From assembly GCF_002795245.1 (NCBI RefSeq), contig NZ_PGVG01000028.1:30292-94291 (forward strand): DNA of 64,000 nt. Reading direction: 5' to 3'. Under the pieces are notes generated by a model. That model did not search any database and was not told the DNA's origin. It saw nothing but the letters and a program-made list of their open reading frames with translations. Of this stretch, positions 35,069-44,000 are shown in pieces; the stretch's first letter is position 1; every line of letters begins with the position of its first letter. The position numbers and the translations under genes are program-made. The stretch is from Bradyrhizobium forestalis. Lineage in GTDB: Bacteria > Pseudomonadota > Alphaproteobacteria > Rhizobiales > Xanthobacteraceae.

Positions 35069-35860
35069 ATGCTGTATTCCGCCACTATCAATGTCATGGT
35101 CAAGGCCGCGCGCCGCGCCGGCCGCAGCCTCAAGCGCGATCTCGGCGAGATCGAGCATCTCCAGGTCTCGCTGAAGGGGCCGGCGAATTTCGTCTCGCTC
35201 GCCGACAAGCGCGCCGAGGAGATCCTGTACCAGGACCTCGCCAAGGCCCGGCCCGGCTACGGCTTCATCGGCGAAGAGGGCGGCACGCGCGAGGGCAGCG
35301 ACAAGAGCCACACCTGGATCGTCGATCCCTTGGACGGCACCACCAACTTCCTGCACGGCATCCCGCAATTCGCGATCTCGATCGGCCTCGCCCGCGAGGG
35401 CACGGTGATCGCCGGCGTGATCTACAACCCCGCCAATGACGAGCTCTACATTGCCGAGCGCGGCAAGGGCGCCTTCCTCAACGACCAGCGCCTGCGCGTC
35501 GCCGGCCGCCGCCAGCTCAACGAATGCGTGGTGGCCTGCGGCCTGCCCCATATCGGCCGCGGCGATCACGAGGAATTCCGCCGCGAGATGACCGCGATCC
35601 AGGACCGCGTCGCGGGCCTGCGTCGTTTCGGCGCCGCCTCGCTCGACCTCGCCTTCGTCGCCGCCGGCCGCCTCGACGGCTACTGGGAGCGGAATCTGCA
35701 ATCCTGGGACATCGCGGCCGGGCAGATCATGGTCAAGGAAGCGGGCGGCACAGTGAGCGACATCGACACGCCTGGCGATGCGCTGACGACGGGGCACGTC
35801 GTGTGCGGCAATGAGTTCGTGCACGGGGAGCTGGTGAAGATTTTGCGGAAGCCGGCGTAG
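35069..35860 (+). CDS. inositol monophosphatase family protein (SuhB-like)
   Basis: This 263-residue phosphatase has the metal-binding motifs of the family: FIGEEGG near residue 66, WIVDPLDGTTNFLHGIPQF near 84 and SWDIAAGQIMVKEAGG near 212. Family members hydrolyse inositol monophosphate, fructose 1,6-bisphosphate or PAP, and SuhB also has a role in rRNA antitermination. ATG 35069 fits the family start. It is the last gene of the rightward carbon-metabolism block and follows the Sel1 gene by 85 bases. Confidence 0.92.
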   Translation: MLYSATINVMVKAARRAGRSLKRDLGEIEHLQVSLKGPANFVSLADKRAEEILYQDLAKARPGYGFIGEEGGTREGSDKSHTWIVDPLDGTTNFLHGIPQFAISIGLAREGTVIAGVIYNPANDELYIAERGKGAFLNDQRLRVAGRRQLNECVVACGLPHIGRGDHEEFRREMTAIQDRVAGLRRFGAASLDLAFVAAGRLDGYWERNLQSWDIAAGQIMVKEAGGTVSDIDTPGDALTTGHVVCGNEFVHGELVKILRKPA

Positions 35861-35888
35861 GGCGAAAGCTCGCGCTCCACACTCCGCT

Positions 35889-35988
35889 GTCATCGTCCGC
35901 GGAGGCGGACGATCCAGTAATCACTGGCGTCTCGATTCAATCACAACCGCCGCGGCGTACTGGATGCCCCGCCTTCGCGGGGCATGAC
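35889..35988. repeat. twin-hairpin intergenic element, family A copy 3
   Basis: GTCAT is followed by hairpin CGTCCGCGGAGGCGGACG and atccagta. The right end is gtactggat with hairpin GCCCCGCCTTCGCGGGGC and ATGAC. The element is about 100 bp and lies between convergent 3' ends (inositol phosphatase gene and RND transporter gene). Confidence 0.88.
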
Positions 35989-35995
35989 GGTTGCC

Positions 35996-38900
35996 TTAAA
36001 GCTTCACCCGCGCCGGCGGTCCGTACGCCTCGCCTTCCCTCGCCGCTGCCGGCTCCCGATCCCCGCCCAGCACGCGCTGCACCGAGACGAAGAACACCGG
36101 CACCATCAACAGCGCCAGGATCACCACCGCGATCATGCCGCCCATCACGATGCTGCCGAGCGCTTGCTGGCTGGCGCCGCCGGCGCCGTGGGCGATGGCC
36201 ATCGGCAGCACGCCGCAGATGAAGGCGAGGCCGGTCATCAGGATCGGGCGGAAGCGCAGGCGGCAGGCCTCGATGGTGGCTTCCACCAGCGGCTTGCCTT
36301 CTTTGCGCAGATCCTTGGCGAACTCGATGATCAGGATCGCGTCCTTCGCAGCCAAGCCGATGATGGTGATCAGGCCGACGGTGAAGTAGACGTCGTTGGG
36401 CAGGCTCCGCAGCGTCGCTGCGGCAACTGCGCCGACGATGCCGAGCGGCACGGTCAGCAGCACCGCGAGCGGAATGGTCCAGCTCTCGTAGAGTGCGGCC
36501 AGACACAGGAACACCACGAACACGGAGAGCGCGAGCAGGAACGGCGCCTGCGAGCCCGACAGCTTCTCCTGCAGCGATTGCCCGGTCCATTCAAAGCCGA
36601 AGCCGCGCGGCAATCGGTCGGCAAGCCGCTCCATCTCGGCGATGGCATCACCCGAGGTGAAGCCGGGCCTGGCTTCGCCGGAGATGCGCACCGCCGGATA
36701 ATAGTTGAAACCGGCGATCTGCGTCGGCCCGCGCGCCCATTCCACCGTCGCAAAGGACGAGAACGGCACCAGCTGGCCGCGGCTGTTCTTGACGTTGTAG
36801 TTGAGGATGTCCTCGGTCCGCATGCGGTCGCGGGCATCGGCCTGCACCACGACGCGCTGCATGCGGCCGCGGTTCGGGAAGTCGTTGATGTAGTTCGAGC
36901 CGAGATTGGTCGAGATGGTGTTGTTGATGTCCTCGAAGGTGACGCCGAAGGCGCCCGCCTTCTCGCGGTCGATCACGAGATTGACCACGCCGGCCTCGGG
37001 CAGGCCTTCGATATAGACCTTCTGCAGCACCGGGCTCGCATTGGCCTCCGCGATCAGCTGGTCCGCGGCGCGCATCAATTGCTGATAGCCCTTCTGGCCC
37101 CGGTCCTGGAGGCGGAACGAGAAGCCGGAGGAGTTGCCGAGATTGTCGATCGGCGGCGGCTGCAGCGCCGAGATCTTGGCGTCGCGGATCGATGAGAGAT
37201 CGCGGTTGATATCGTTGACGATGGCCGAGGCCGAGTCCTTCGGCCCGCGCTCCGACCAGTCCTTCAAGGTGATGAAGGCCTGCGCGGTATTCATGCCCTG
37301 GCCGGAGAAGCTGAAGCCGGTGAGGAAGGTGACGTCCTTCACGCCCGGCCGTGCGGCAAGATATTTTTCGACCTTCTCGATCACGGCCTCGGTGCGGGGA
37401 TAGGACGAATCCGACGGCGTCTGCACGTCGGTGGTGACGAAGCCCTGGTCGTCGACGGGCAGGAAGCCGCCGGGCAAATTGACGAAGGCCCAGGACAGGC
37501 CGACCAGCAGCGCGGCATAGACCAGCATCAAGCGGCCGGTGCGCTTCAGCGAGAAGCCGACGGTGCTGGAATAGCGTTCCTTGCCGCCTTCGAGCATGCG
37601 GTTGAACCAGCCGAACACACCCCGCCTGGCATGACCGTGGCCGGCCGCGACGGGCTTGAGCAGGGTCGCGCACAGCGCCGGCGTCAGCGACAGCGCCAGG
37701 AAGGCGGAGAAGCCGATCGCGGCGACCATGGTGACGGAGAACTGGCGGTAGATGATGCCGACCGAGCCCGGGAAGAACGCCATCGGCACGAACACCGCCA
37801 TCAGCACCAAGGTGATGCCGATGATGGCGCCGGTGATCTGCGACATGGCTTTCCGCGTCGCCTCCTTCGGCGAGAGGCCTTCCTCGGCCATGATGCGCTC
37901 GACGTTCTCCACCACGACGATGGCGTCGTCGACGAGGATGCCGACCGCGAGCACCATGCCGAACATCGAGAGCATGTTGATGGAGTAGCCGGCGAGCAGC
38001 AGCGTGGAACAGGCCCCCAGCAGCGCCACCGGCACCACGATGGTCGGAATGATGGTGTAGCGGATGTTCTGCAGGAACAGGAACATCACCACGAACACCA
38101 GCACCACGGCTTCGACCAGCGTCGACAGCACCTTCTTGATCGAGGCCTCGACCACGGGCGTGATGTTGTAGGGGATCTCGTAGGTGATGTTGGCCGGGAA
38201 GAAGCGCGACAGCTCCTTCATCTTGGCTTCGACCGCGCTCGCGGTCGCCAGCGCGTTGCCGGTCGGCGACATCAGCACCGACAGACCCGCAGTCGGCTTG
38301 CCGTTGAGGCGCGTGTTGAACTGGTAGCTGAGGCCGCCGACCTCGATGCGCGCGACGTCGCGCAGGCGCACGGTCGAGCCGTCGGCATTGGCACGCAGAA
38401 TGATGGCGCCGAACTCCTCCGGGGAGGAGAGCTGACCCTTGACCAGCACCAGCGCGGAGGTGCGTTGGCTGGACGTCGACGGCTCGGCACCGATGCTGCC
38501 CGAGGCGACCTGCGCGTTCTGCGCGGCGATCGCCTTGTTGACGTCGTCGGCGGTCAGCCCATAGCCGACGAGCTTGGCCGGATCGACCCAGACGCGAAGT
38601 GAGCGCTCGGTCGAATATAGCGTGGCGCGGCCGACGCCGGGAATGCGGCGGATCTCGCCGAGCACGTTGCGGATCATGAAGTCGCCGAGACCGACCTCAT
38701 CCAGGCTGCCGTCGGTCGAGTTCAGCGTGATGATCTGAAGCACCGCGCTGGAGGCTTCCTCGATCAGGATGCCCTGCTGCATCACCGCGCGCGGCAGGCG
38801 CGCCTCGACGCGCTTGATGCGGTTTTGCACCTCGACGGAGGCGGCGCTGGTATCAGTACCCGGCTGGAAATTGGCGATGATCTCGACCTGACCGAGCGAG

Positions 38901-39148
38901 TCGCTGGTCGATTCGAAGTTGAGGATGTTGGCGGCGCCGTTGAGCTCCTCCTCGATCAGCCGCGTGACGCTGTTGTAGAGGTTTTCCGGCGAGGCGCCGG
39001 GATAGCTGGTCGAGACCGAGATCGAGGGCGGCGCGATGATCGGATATTGCGCGATCGGCAGCAGCGGCACCGCGATCGCACCGATCAAGCAGATGAACAG
39101 CGCGACCACCCAGGCGAAGATCGGCCTGTCGATGAAGAAGCTCGGCAT
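35996..39148 (-). CDS. RND multidrug efflux transporter, AcrB/MexB (HAE1) family
   Basis: The 1050-residue inner-membrane pump is a full-length HAE1 protein. It begins MPSFFIDRPIFAWVVALFI, has the proton-relay helix with DD in GILVDDAIVVVENVERIM (around residue 405), and the repeated domain with GLAAKDAILIIEFAKDLR near residue 930. The trimer exports drugs, bile-like compounds or plant phenolics using the proton gradient. It needs the periplasmic adaptor encoded just upstream and a TolC-type outer-membrane channel, for which no gene is nearby. The adaptor gene ends six bases before its start. Confidence 0.96.
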   Translation of the reverse strand: MPSFFIDRPIFAWVVALFICLIGAIAVPLLPIAQYPIIAPPSISVSTSYPGASPENLYNSVTRLIEEELNGAANILNFESTSDSLGQVEIIANFQPGTDTSAASVEVQNRIKRVEARLPRAVMQQGILIEEASSAVLQIITLNSTDGSLDEVGLGDFMIRNVLGEIRRIPGVGRATLYSTERSLRVWVDPAKLVGYGLTADDVNKAIAAQNAQVASGSIGAEPSTSSQRTSALVLVKGQLSSPEEFGAIILRANADGSTVRLRDVARIEVGGLSYQFNTRLNGKPTAGLSVLMSPTGNALATASAVEAKMKELSRFFPANITYEIPYNITPVVEASIKKVLSTLVEAVVLVFVVMFLFLQNIRYTIIPTIVVPVALLGACSTLLLAGYSINMLSMFGMVLAVGILVDDAIVVVENVERIMAEEGLSPKEATRKAMSQITGAIIGITLVLMAVFVPMAFFPGSVGIIYRQFSVTMVAAIGFSAFLALSLTPALCATLLKPVAAGHGHARRGVFGWFNRMLEGGKERYSSTVGFSLKRTGRLMLVYAALLVGLSWAFVNLPGGFLPVDDQGFVTTDVQTPSDSSYPRTEAVIEKVEKYLAARPGVKDVTFLTGFSFSGQGMNTAQAFITLKDWSERGPKDSASAIVNDINRDLSSIRDAKISALQPPPIDNLGNSSGFSFRLQDRGQKGYQQLMRAADQLIAEANASPVLQKVYIEGLPEAGVVNLVIDREKAGAFGVTFEDINNTISTNLGSNYINDFPNRGRMQRVVVQADARDRMRTEDILNYNVKNSRGQLVPFSSFATVEWARGPTQIAGFNYYPAVRISGEARPGFTSGDAIAEMERLADRLPRGFGFEWTGQSLQEKLSGSQAPFLLALSVFVVFLCLAALYESWTIPLAVLLTVPLGIVGAVAAATLRSLPNDVYFTVGLITIIGLAAKDAILIIEFAKDLRKEGKPLVEATIEACRLRFRPILMTGLAFICGVLPMAIAHGAGGASQQALGSIVMGGMIAVVILALLMVPVFFVSVQRVLGGDREPAAAREGEAYGPPARVKL

Positions 39149-39154
39149 AGCGCG

Positions 39155-40348
39155 TTACCGCGTGAGCTTAAGGGCGTGCCGGTTGTCCGCGGTTGCGTCC
39201 GCCTCCGACCAGGATTGCGGCTTGACCTTGTCGCCGGCCGCGAACTTCTGGAAACCTTCGACCACGACCTTGTCGCCGGCCTTCAGGCCCTCGGTGACGA
39301 ACCAGAGTCCGTCCTGCACCGAGCCGGCGCGCACCGCCTGCACGGCGATGTGGTTGTCGTCCTTGACCACGAACACCTCGCTACCGCCGCCGCCATTGCG
39401 CTGGATCGCCTGCTGCGGCACCGCGATCGCATCGGAATCGAGGCCCTGGTCGATGCGGACGCGGACATACATGCCGGGCAGCAGTTCGCGCTTGGGATTG
39501 GGGAACTCGCCGCGCAACGTCACCTGCCCGGTGTGGGCGTCGACCTTGGCGTCGGAGAACAGCAGCTTGCCGTCGAGCGAATAGATGGTGTTGTCGTCGA
39601 GCACCAGGCGCACCTTGGCGGCATCGGCGGCGATGCGCTCGAGGTCGCCGGACTCGAAGGCGCGGCGGAGCTGGTTGAGCTCGGTCACCGACTGGGTGAA
39701 GTCGGCATAGATCGGATCGAGCTGCTGGATGGTGGCGAGGTTGGTCTCATTCTGCACGGCGAGTGCGCCCTCGCTGACCAGCGCCGCCCCGACCACGCCG
39801 TCGATCGGCGCGCGCACGGTGGCATAATCGAGATTGAGCTTGGCGCGCGCGAGCTCGGCCTTGCGGCCCTCGACCTCGGCATGAGCCTGGCGCTCGGCTG
39901 CGATCGCCTTCTCGTTCTCGGCTTCCGGGGCAGCACGATCCTTGGTGAGGGTGGCGATACGATGCGCCTGCTGTTTGGCCTGCATCAACGCCGCATCGGC
40001 CTTGGCAAGTGCGGCCTCATTGGCCATCACCTCGACCTCGAACGGACGCGGATCGATGCGGTAAAGCGGATCGCCCGCCTTCACCTCGCTGCCCTGGCGG
40101 AATAGACGCTCGACCACGATGCCGGACACGCGCGGCCGCACGTCGGAGACCCGCGTCGGTGCGATGCGGCCCGGCAGCTCACGAACCACGGCGCGGGACT
40201 GCGGCTTGACGACGACGATGCTGACGTCAGGGGCGGCCGGCTGGGCGGCGGACACGGCGGAGCTGGATTCCTCGCAAGCACCCAGCAGCGGCGCAAGGGC
40301 CGCGAGCATCATTGCAACGCATGCCGATCGCGCGCGAAGTCCTGACAT
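39155..40348 (-). CDS. RND efflux periplasmic adaptor (membrane fusion protein), lipoprotein
   Basis: The 397-residue adaptor has a lipoprotein signal with lipobox LLGAC near residue 23. The mature part follows the AcrA/MexA pattern: PGRIAPTRVSDVRPRVSGIV, RQGSEVKAGDPLYRIDPRPFE, a helical hairpin rich in Ala/Glu/Lys (about residues 100-170), DYATVRAPIDGVVGAALVSEG, and the membrane-proximal PGMYVRVRIDQGLD. ATG 40348 precedes a normal lipoprotein leader, and the GTG 36 bases upstream would disrupt it. It forms the bridge between the pump and an outer-membrane channel. Confidence 0.95.
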   Translation of the reverse strand: MSGLRARSACVAMMLAALAPLLGACEESSSAVSAAQPAAPDVSIVVVKPQSRAVVRELPGRIAPTRVSDVRPRVSGIVVERLFRQGSEVKAGDPLYRIDPRPFEVEVMANEAALAKADAALMQAKQQAHRIATLTKDRAAPEAENEKAIAAERQAHAEVEGRKAELARAKLNLDYATVRAPIDGVVGAALVSEGALAVQNETNLATIQQLDPIYADFTQSVTELNQLRRAFESGDLERIAADAAKVRLVLDDNTIYSLDGKLLFSDAKVDAHTGQVTLRGEFPNPKRELLPGMYVRVRIDQGLDSDAIAVPQQAIQRNGGGGSEVFVVKDDNHIAVQAVRAGSVQDGLWFVTEGLKAGDKVVVEGFQKFAAGDKVKPQSWSEADATADNRHALKLTR

Positions 40349-40737
40349 GAAGTGGGGTGCCCCGATGTTGTTTAAACTAACCACGCTCCGCGCGGGCCCG
40401 TTCTGGGTCGCTACACGCGGCTGATGCCGTCAAAATAGAGTCGCAGTGCTGCGACGCAACGCATGTTGCGGGCGGCTCATTGTCACACGCTGTATCCCGT
40501 TGAGTTCAGAGGATTTTTGTAGACTCACCTGATTGTGAGTCGGGTTCCATCGCCGCGTGCTGCGACGGAACATCGCAATCACGCGGCGGCCTTGATGCGA
40601 TAGCGGCACTGGCTCGCCAATTTCGAGGCGCATCGGTGCCGTCGGCGGTGCGAAATCGGCGCATCCGGCGCTTTTTTTGGGCTGGCGCTGTGCCATAGTG
40701 CGGCCCGCAATCAAGCTTCGTAACGGATGATACCGGC
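40349..40737. other. 389 bp divergent intergenic region with operator-like palindromes
   Basis: This region separates the leftward efflux operon from the rightward ExbB-like gene, so it must hold both promoters. Besides the palindrome at 40522-40541 I see CGCAAC-GCAT-GTTGCG at 40455-40470. No coding sequence is credible. No repressor gene lies adjacent. Confidence 0.55.
40522..40541. promoter_or_regulatory. perfect 7-6-7 inverted repeat, candidate repressor operator
   Basis: GACTCAC and GTGAGTC flank CTGATT exactly. Size and symmetry suit a TetR- or MarR-type dimer, which often controls RND pumps. It is about 175 bases upstream of the adaptor start and 197 bases upstream of the ExbB-like start. 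Confidence 0.4.
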
Positions 40738-41751
40738 ATGCGGTCTGGCACTTCCCGCTCCACCATGGATATCGAGTACACCAAACTGTCCTCGCCCAGC
40801 GTCTTCCTGGTGCGGATGCTGGTCTTCCTGGTGCTGTGCACGCTGGTGGGCGTGGTGCTCTACAAGCAGATCATCCAGGCCTTCTTCGCCAATCCCGGAC
40901 TCAACGCTCTGATCGGGGCGGTGCTGTTCATCGGCATCGTGCTGGCCTTCCGCCAGGTCATCCGGCTCTATCCCGAAGTCTCCTGGGTCAACAATTTCCG
41001 TATCGCCGATCCTGGCCTGGCACCGGCCCGCCACCCCAGGCTGCTGGCGCCGATGGCGGCAATCCTGGGCGGCGAGCGCTTTGGGCGGATGACCATCACC
41101 CAGACCACCATGCGGCACCTGCTCGATTCGATCGCGACCCGGCTGGATGAGGCCCGCGACATCTCGCGCTACATGACCGGGCTCCTGGTCTTCCTCGGCC
41201 TGCTCGGCACCTTCTGGGGCCTGATCGAGACGGTGGGCTCGGTCGGCAAGGTGATCGACGGGCTCAAGGTCGGCGGCGATGCCGGCTCCCTGTTCGACAC
41301 GCTGAAGGAGGGCCTCGCCGCCCCGCTCGGCGGCATGGGCATCTCGTTCTCCAGCTCGCTGTTCGGCCTTGCCGGCTCGCTGATCCTCGGCTTCCTCGAT
41401 TTGCAATCGAGCCAGGCGCAGAACCGCTTCTACACCGACCTCGAAGACTGGCTCGCCAGCACCGTGCGCGAATATGGCAACGGCGAGGCGCCTGTCGCCT
41501 CCGGCGGCGGCGTTGCCGGCGGCGAGCTCCAGGCCGCGGTCGAGCGGCTGCGCTCCGTGCTCGAGGAAGGCAGCGCCAGCCGCGGCACCACGGCGGCGAT
41601 GGCGAGCCTTGCCGAAGCGATCCAGGCGCTGGTCTCGCACATGCGCACCGAGCAGCAGATGATCCGCGAATGGGCCGACGGCCAGGGCGAGCAGAACCGC
41701 GAGATCCGGCGCCTGCTGGAGCGGATCGCGCGCCAGCCCGAGAAGAGCTGA
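40738..41751 (+). CDS. MotA/TolQ/ExbB-type proton channel protein
   Basis: The 337-residue protein has two N-terminal membrane segments (VFLVRMLVFLVLCTLVGVVL; LIGAVLFIGIVLAF). The conserved channel region follows, with GLLVFLGLLGTFWGLIETVG near residue 145 and GLAAPLGGMGISFSSSLFGLAGSLILGF near 195. A long cytoplasmic C-terminal helix follows (residues about 240-337). Such proteins form the proton-conducting stator with a MotB/TolR-like partner, here encoded next at 41910. Homologous pairs occur in Rhizobiales outside the flagellar and Tol loci. The cell process driven is unknown. Confidence 0.88.
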   Translation: MRSGTSRSTMDIEYTKLSSPSVFLVRMLVFLVLCTLVGVVLYKQIIQAFFANPGLNALIGAVLFIGIVLAFRQVIRLYPEVSWVNNFRIADPGLAPARHPRLLAPMAAILGGERFGRMTITQTTMRHLLDSIATRLDEARDISRYMTGLLVFLGLLGTFWGLIETVGSVGKVIDGLKVGGDAGSLFDTLKEGLAAPLGGMGISFSSSLFGLAGSLILGFLDLQSSQAQNRFYTDLEDWLASTVREYGNGEAPVASGGGVAGGELQAAVERLRSVLEEGSASRGTTAAMASLAEAIQALVSHMRTEQQMIREWADGQGEQNREIRRLLERIARQPEKS

Positions 41752-41768
41752 GCAGCAATGGAGAGGAC

Positions 41769-41889
41769 GTGCCCCGGACGCAGCGCAGCACGCAGTGATG
41801 CGCTGCCGAGCCGGGGCCCAGAATCTTCTACCCAACGCTGGGTCCCGGCTCTGCGCAGCAGCGTTGCACGCTGCAGCGCGTCCGGGACA
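41769..41889. repeat. inverted-repeat intergenic element, family C copy 2
   Basis: The ends gccccggacgcagcgc and gcagcgcgtccgggac pair, as do cggggcccag and the central ctgggtcccgg. The element resembles the copies at 29507 and 58566. It lies between the ExbB-like gene and its OmpA-like partner and ends about 20 bases before the next start. Confidence 0.82.
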
Positions 41890-41909
41890 CAAGAGAGACG
41901 GAGACGAAA

Positions 41910-42938
41910 ATGGCTCTAGCGCGCGGCCGCCGCAACGAAGGCGCTTTCAACTACTGGCCCGGCTTCGTCGACGCGTTGTCGACGCTGGTGCTGTCGATCG
42001 TGTTCCTGCTGTCGGTGTTCCTGGTGGTGCAGTTCTTCCTGTCGCAGGAGGTCACCGGCAAGGACAAGGCGCTGGAGCAGCTCAACGCCAAGATCGCGCA
42101 GCTCAACGAGCTGCTGTCGCTGGAGAAGCTCGGCAAGCTCTCGCTCGACGACCAGGTCTCGCAGTTGAAAGCGGGCCTCGCCTCGGCCGAGTCCGAGCGC
42201 GACCGCGTCAAGGGTCTCTATGAGGGCTTAGCCGCCGCCGGCAGCGACGCGCAAGGCAAGACCGCCGAGCTCGGCAAGGCGCTGGATTCGGAGAAAGCGG
42301 TCTCGGCGCGGGCGCTGGCGCAGATCGAGGTGCTGAACCAGCAGATCAGCGCGCTCCGCCGGCAATTGGCGGCGCTGGAAGAGGCGCTCGATGCCAGCGA
42401 GAAGCGCGACAAGGAATCGCAAAATCGAATTGCCGATCTGGGCTCCCGCTTGAACGTTGCTTTGGCGCAGCGCGTGCAGGAATTGTCGCGCTACCGCTCG
42501 GAATTCTTCGGCCGGCTGCGCGCCATCCTCGGCAACCGCCCCGACATCCGCATCGTCGGCGACCGCTTCGTGTTCCAGTCCGAAGTGTTCTTCGACACCG
42601 GCCAGGCGACGCTGCTGCCCGAGGGCCGCGCCGAGCTCGACACGCTGGCGACCGCGCTGATCGAGCTCGACAAGAAGATCCCGAGCGAGATCCCCTGGGT
42701 GCTGCGCGTCGACGGCCATACCGATGTGCGCCCGGTGAGCGGCGCGAACTTCAAGTCGAACTGGGACCTGTCCGCGGCACGCTCGATCTCGGTGGTGCAA
42801 TATCTGATCTCGCTCGGCGTGCCGGCCCAGCGCCTGGTCGCGGCCGGTTTCGGCGAATTCCAGCCGCTCGATACTGGCAACACCGAGGAAGCCTACAAGC
42901 GCAACCGCCGCATCGAGTTGAAGCTGACGGAGCGGTAG
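41910..42938 (+). CDS. OmpA/MotB-like peptidoglycan-binding protein with coiled coil
   Basis: The 342-residue protein has one N-terminal membrane helix (STLVLSIVFLLSVFLVVQFF) preceded by WPGFVDALS, as in MotB-like stators. The middle (residues about 50-185) is a long coiled coil (LEQLNAKIAQLNELLSLEK, QISALRRQLAALEEALD). The C terminus is an OmpA domain (VDGHTDVRPVSG, NWDLSAARSISVVQYLI, GEFQPLDTGNT, KRNRRIELKL) that anchors to peptidoglycan. Together with the preceding channel protein it should use proton flow to do work between inner membrane and wall. Confidence 0.9.
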   Translation: MALARGRRNEGAFNYWPGFVDALSTLVLSIVFLLSVFLVVQFFLSQEVTGKDKALEQLNAKIAQLNELLSLEKLGKLSLDDQVSQLKAGLASAESERDRVKGLYEGLAAAGSDAQGKTAELGKALDSEKAVSARALAQIEVLNQQISALRRQLAALEEALDASEKRDKESQNRIADLGSRLNVALAQRVQELSRYRSEFFGRLRAILGNRPDIRIVGDRFVFQSEVFFDTGQATLLPEGRAELDTLATALIELDKKIPSEIPWVLRVDGHTDVRPVSGANFKSNWDLSAARSISVVQYLISLGVPAQRLVAAGFGEFQPLDTGNTEEAYKRNRRIELKLTER

Positions 42939-42959
42939 TGGTGTCAGATACACCTCAGC

Positions 42960-43082
42960 TCGTCATTGCCGGGCTTGTCCCGGCCATCCATCAAGAAGGA
43001 TTTTTTCGAAATAGATGGATGGCCGGGCATAGGCGAGCGGAAGCGACGCCGTCCTTCGAACGGCTATGCCCGGCCATGACGA
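42960..43082. repeat. inverted-repeat intergenic element, family G
   Basis: The left end ctcgtcattgccgggcttgtcccggccatcc is followed by atcaag, ttttttcga and atggatggccgggcat. The right end carries a hairpin with cgccgtccttcgaacggc and atgcccggccatgacgag. The terminal arms ctcgtcat/atgacgag and ccggccatcc/ggatggccgg pair. It lies directly upstream of the GNAT gene. Confidence 0.8.
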
Positions 43083-43092
43083 GTGTATCCCG

Positions 43093-43533
43093 ATGATCCA
43101 TCTCCGCCCCTATTGCGCCGAGGACGAAGCCGCTGCGATCGACCTCTGGCATCGCACCTGGCAGCAGGCCTATCCGCAGATCGACTTCGCCGCGCGGCTG
43201 GACTGGTGGCGCGAGCGCTGGCTGAGGGATCTGGTGCCGAAGGCCTCGATTGTGGTGGCGGAACAGGACGATGCGCTGGTCGGTTTCGTCACGATCGATG
43301 GCGAAGGCTATCTCGATCAGCTCGTCGTCGATCCCGTCCATTGGGGTTCGGATGCAGCAAGGCTGCTGGTGGATGAGGCCAAGCGCCTGTCCCCTTCGGG
43401 CGTCACGCTGCTCGTCAACAAGGACAATGCCCGCGCCATCCGCTTCTACGAGCGCAACGGCTTTGCCCATGCCGGCGACGACGTGAACCCGACCTCGGGG
43501 CGGCCGGTGCTGAAGATGGTGTGGCGGGCGTGA
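43093..43533 (+). CDS. GNAT-family N-acetyltransferase
   Basis: The 146-residue protein has a GNAT fold: HLRPYCAEDEAAAIDLWHRTW at the start, VGFVTIDGEGYLDQLVVDPVHWGSDAARLL as the acetyl-CoA motif A (with a less typical G-S-D in place of R/Q-x2-G-x-G/A), and NARAIRFYERNGF as motif B. It should acetylate an amine on a small molecule or protein; the acceptor is unknown. ATG 43093 is the start because it begins the fold, and the upstream frame is repeat sequence. Confidence 0.87.
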   Translation: MIHLRPYCAEDEAAAIDLWHRTWQQAYPQIDFAARLDWWRERWLRDLVPKASIVVAEQDDALVGFVTIDGEGYLDQLVVDPVHWGSDAARLLVDEAKRLSPSGVTLLVNKDNARAIRFYERNGFAHAGDDVNPTSGRPVLKMVWRA

Positions 43534-43612
43534 GGCCTGTCACGGTTGGATCCGGGGCTGTCTGCTAGTCGTTGGTGCCAGAGCAGCGATCACCAGCAGA
43601 TGGAGACGATCG

Positions 43613-43837
43613 ATGAAGCTGCGCGACCTGGCTCAGGGCGCTTCGGTCTTTCTGAGCGTCATGCTCGCCGGATATGTGTCAACGAGATATGTCGACCAGC
43701 GCTTCGCATCGCGCGAGACGACGCCTGCGCCTGCTCCGACGAACGCCCCTGCCCCATCGGCCTGCGTAGGCGAGGACGGCAGCTGGAAGAACTGGCCATG
43801 GCCGAATGTGCCGGCGCTCTCGCCGAAGTGCAAATAA
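43613..43837 (+). CDS. small predicted exported or membrane-anchored protein
   Basis: I do not recognise this 74-residue product. GGAGA lies seven bases before the ATG. The N terminus (MKLRDLAQGASVFLSVMLAGYV) can be a signal anchor, followed by a Pro/Thr/Ala linker (about residues 36-48) and a Trp-rich tail with two cysteines (ACVGEDGSWKNWPWPNVPAL...KCK). Codon use resembles neighbouring genes. It is probably expressed and located at the cell envelope. Confidence 0.55.
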   Translation: MKLRDLAQGASVFLSVMLAGYVSTRYVDQRFASRETTPAPAPTNAPAPSACVGEDGSWKNWPWPNVPALSPKCK

Positions 43838-43872
43838 CGTCCGTACGCGAAGCTTCCGGCATAAACTCAACT

Positions 43873-43971
43873 GTCATTCCCCGCGGAGGCGGGGAATCCA
43901 GTACGCCGCGGCTTCTCGATTGATCACGACTGTCTCGGAGTACTGGATCGCCCGCCTGCGCGGGCGATGAC
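43873..43971. repeat. twin-hairpin intergenic element, family A copy 4
   Basis: GTCAT is followed by hairpin TTCCCCGCGGAGGCGGGGAA and tccagtacgccgcgg. The right end is gtactggat, hairpin CGCCCGCCTGCGCGGGCG and ATGAC. It lies between convergent 3' ends of the small exported-protein gene and the ABC exporter gene. Confidence 0.88.
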
Positions 43972-44000
43972 ACCGTCGTTGTGGTGACGATCGAAACGCC

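Noticed and set aside
40738..42938. Zorya-type phage defence (ZorA/ZorB)
   Set aside because: A MotA-like plus OmpA-like pair is present, but no ZorC, ZorD or ZorE gene lies on either side and the setting is housekeeping.
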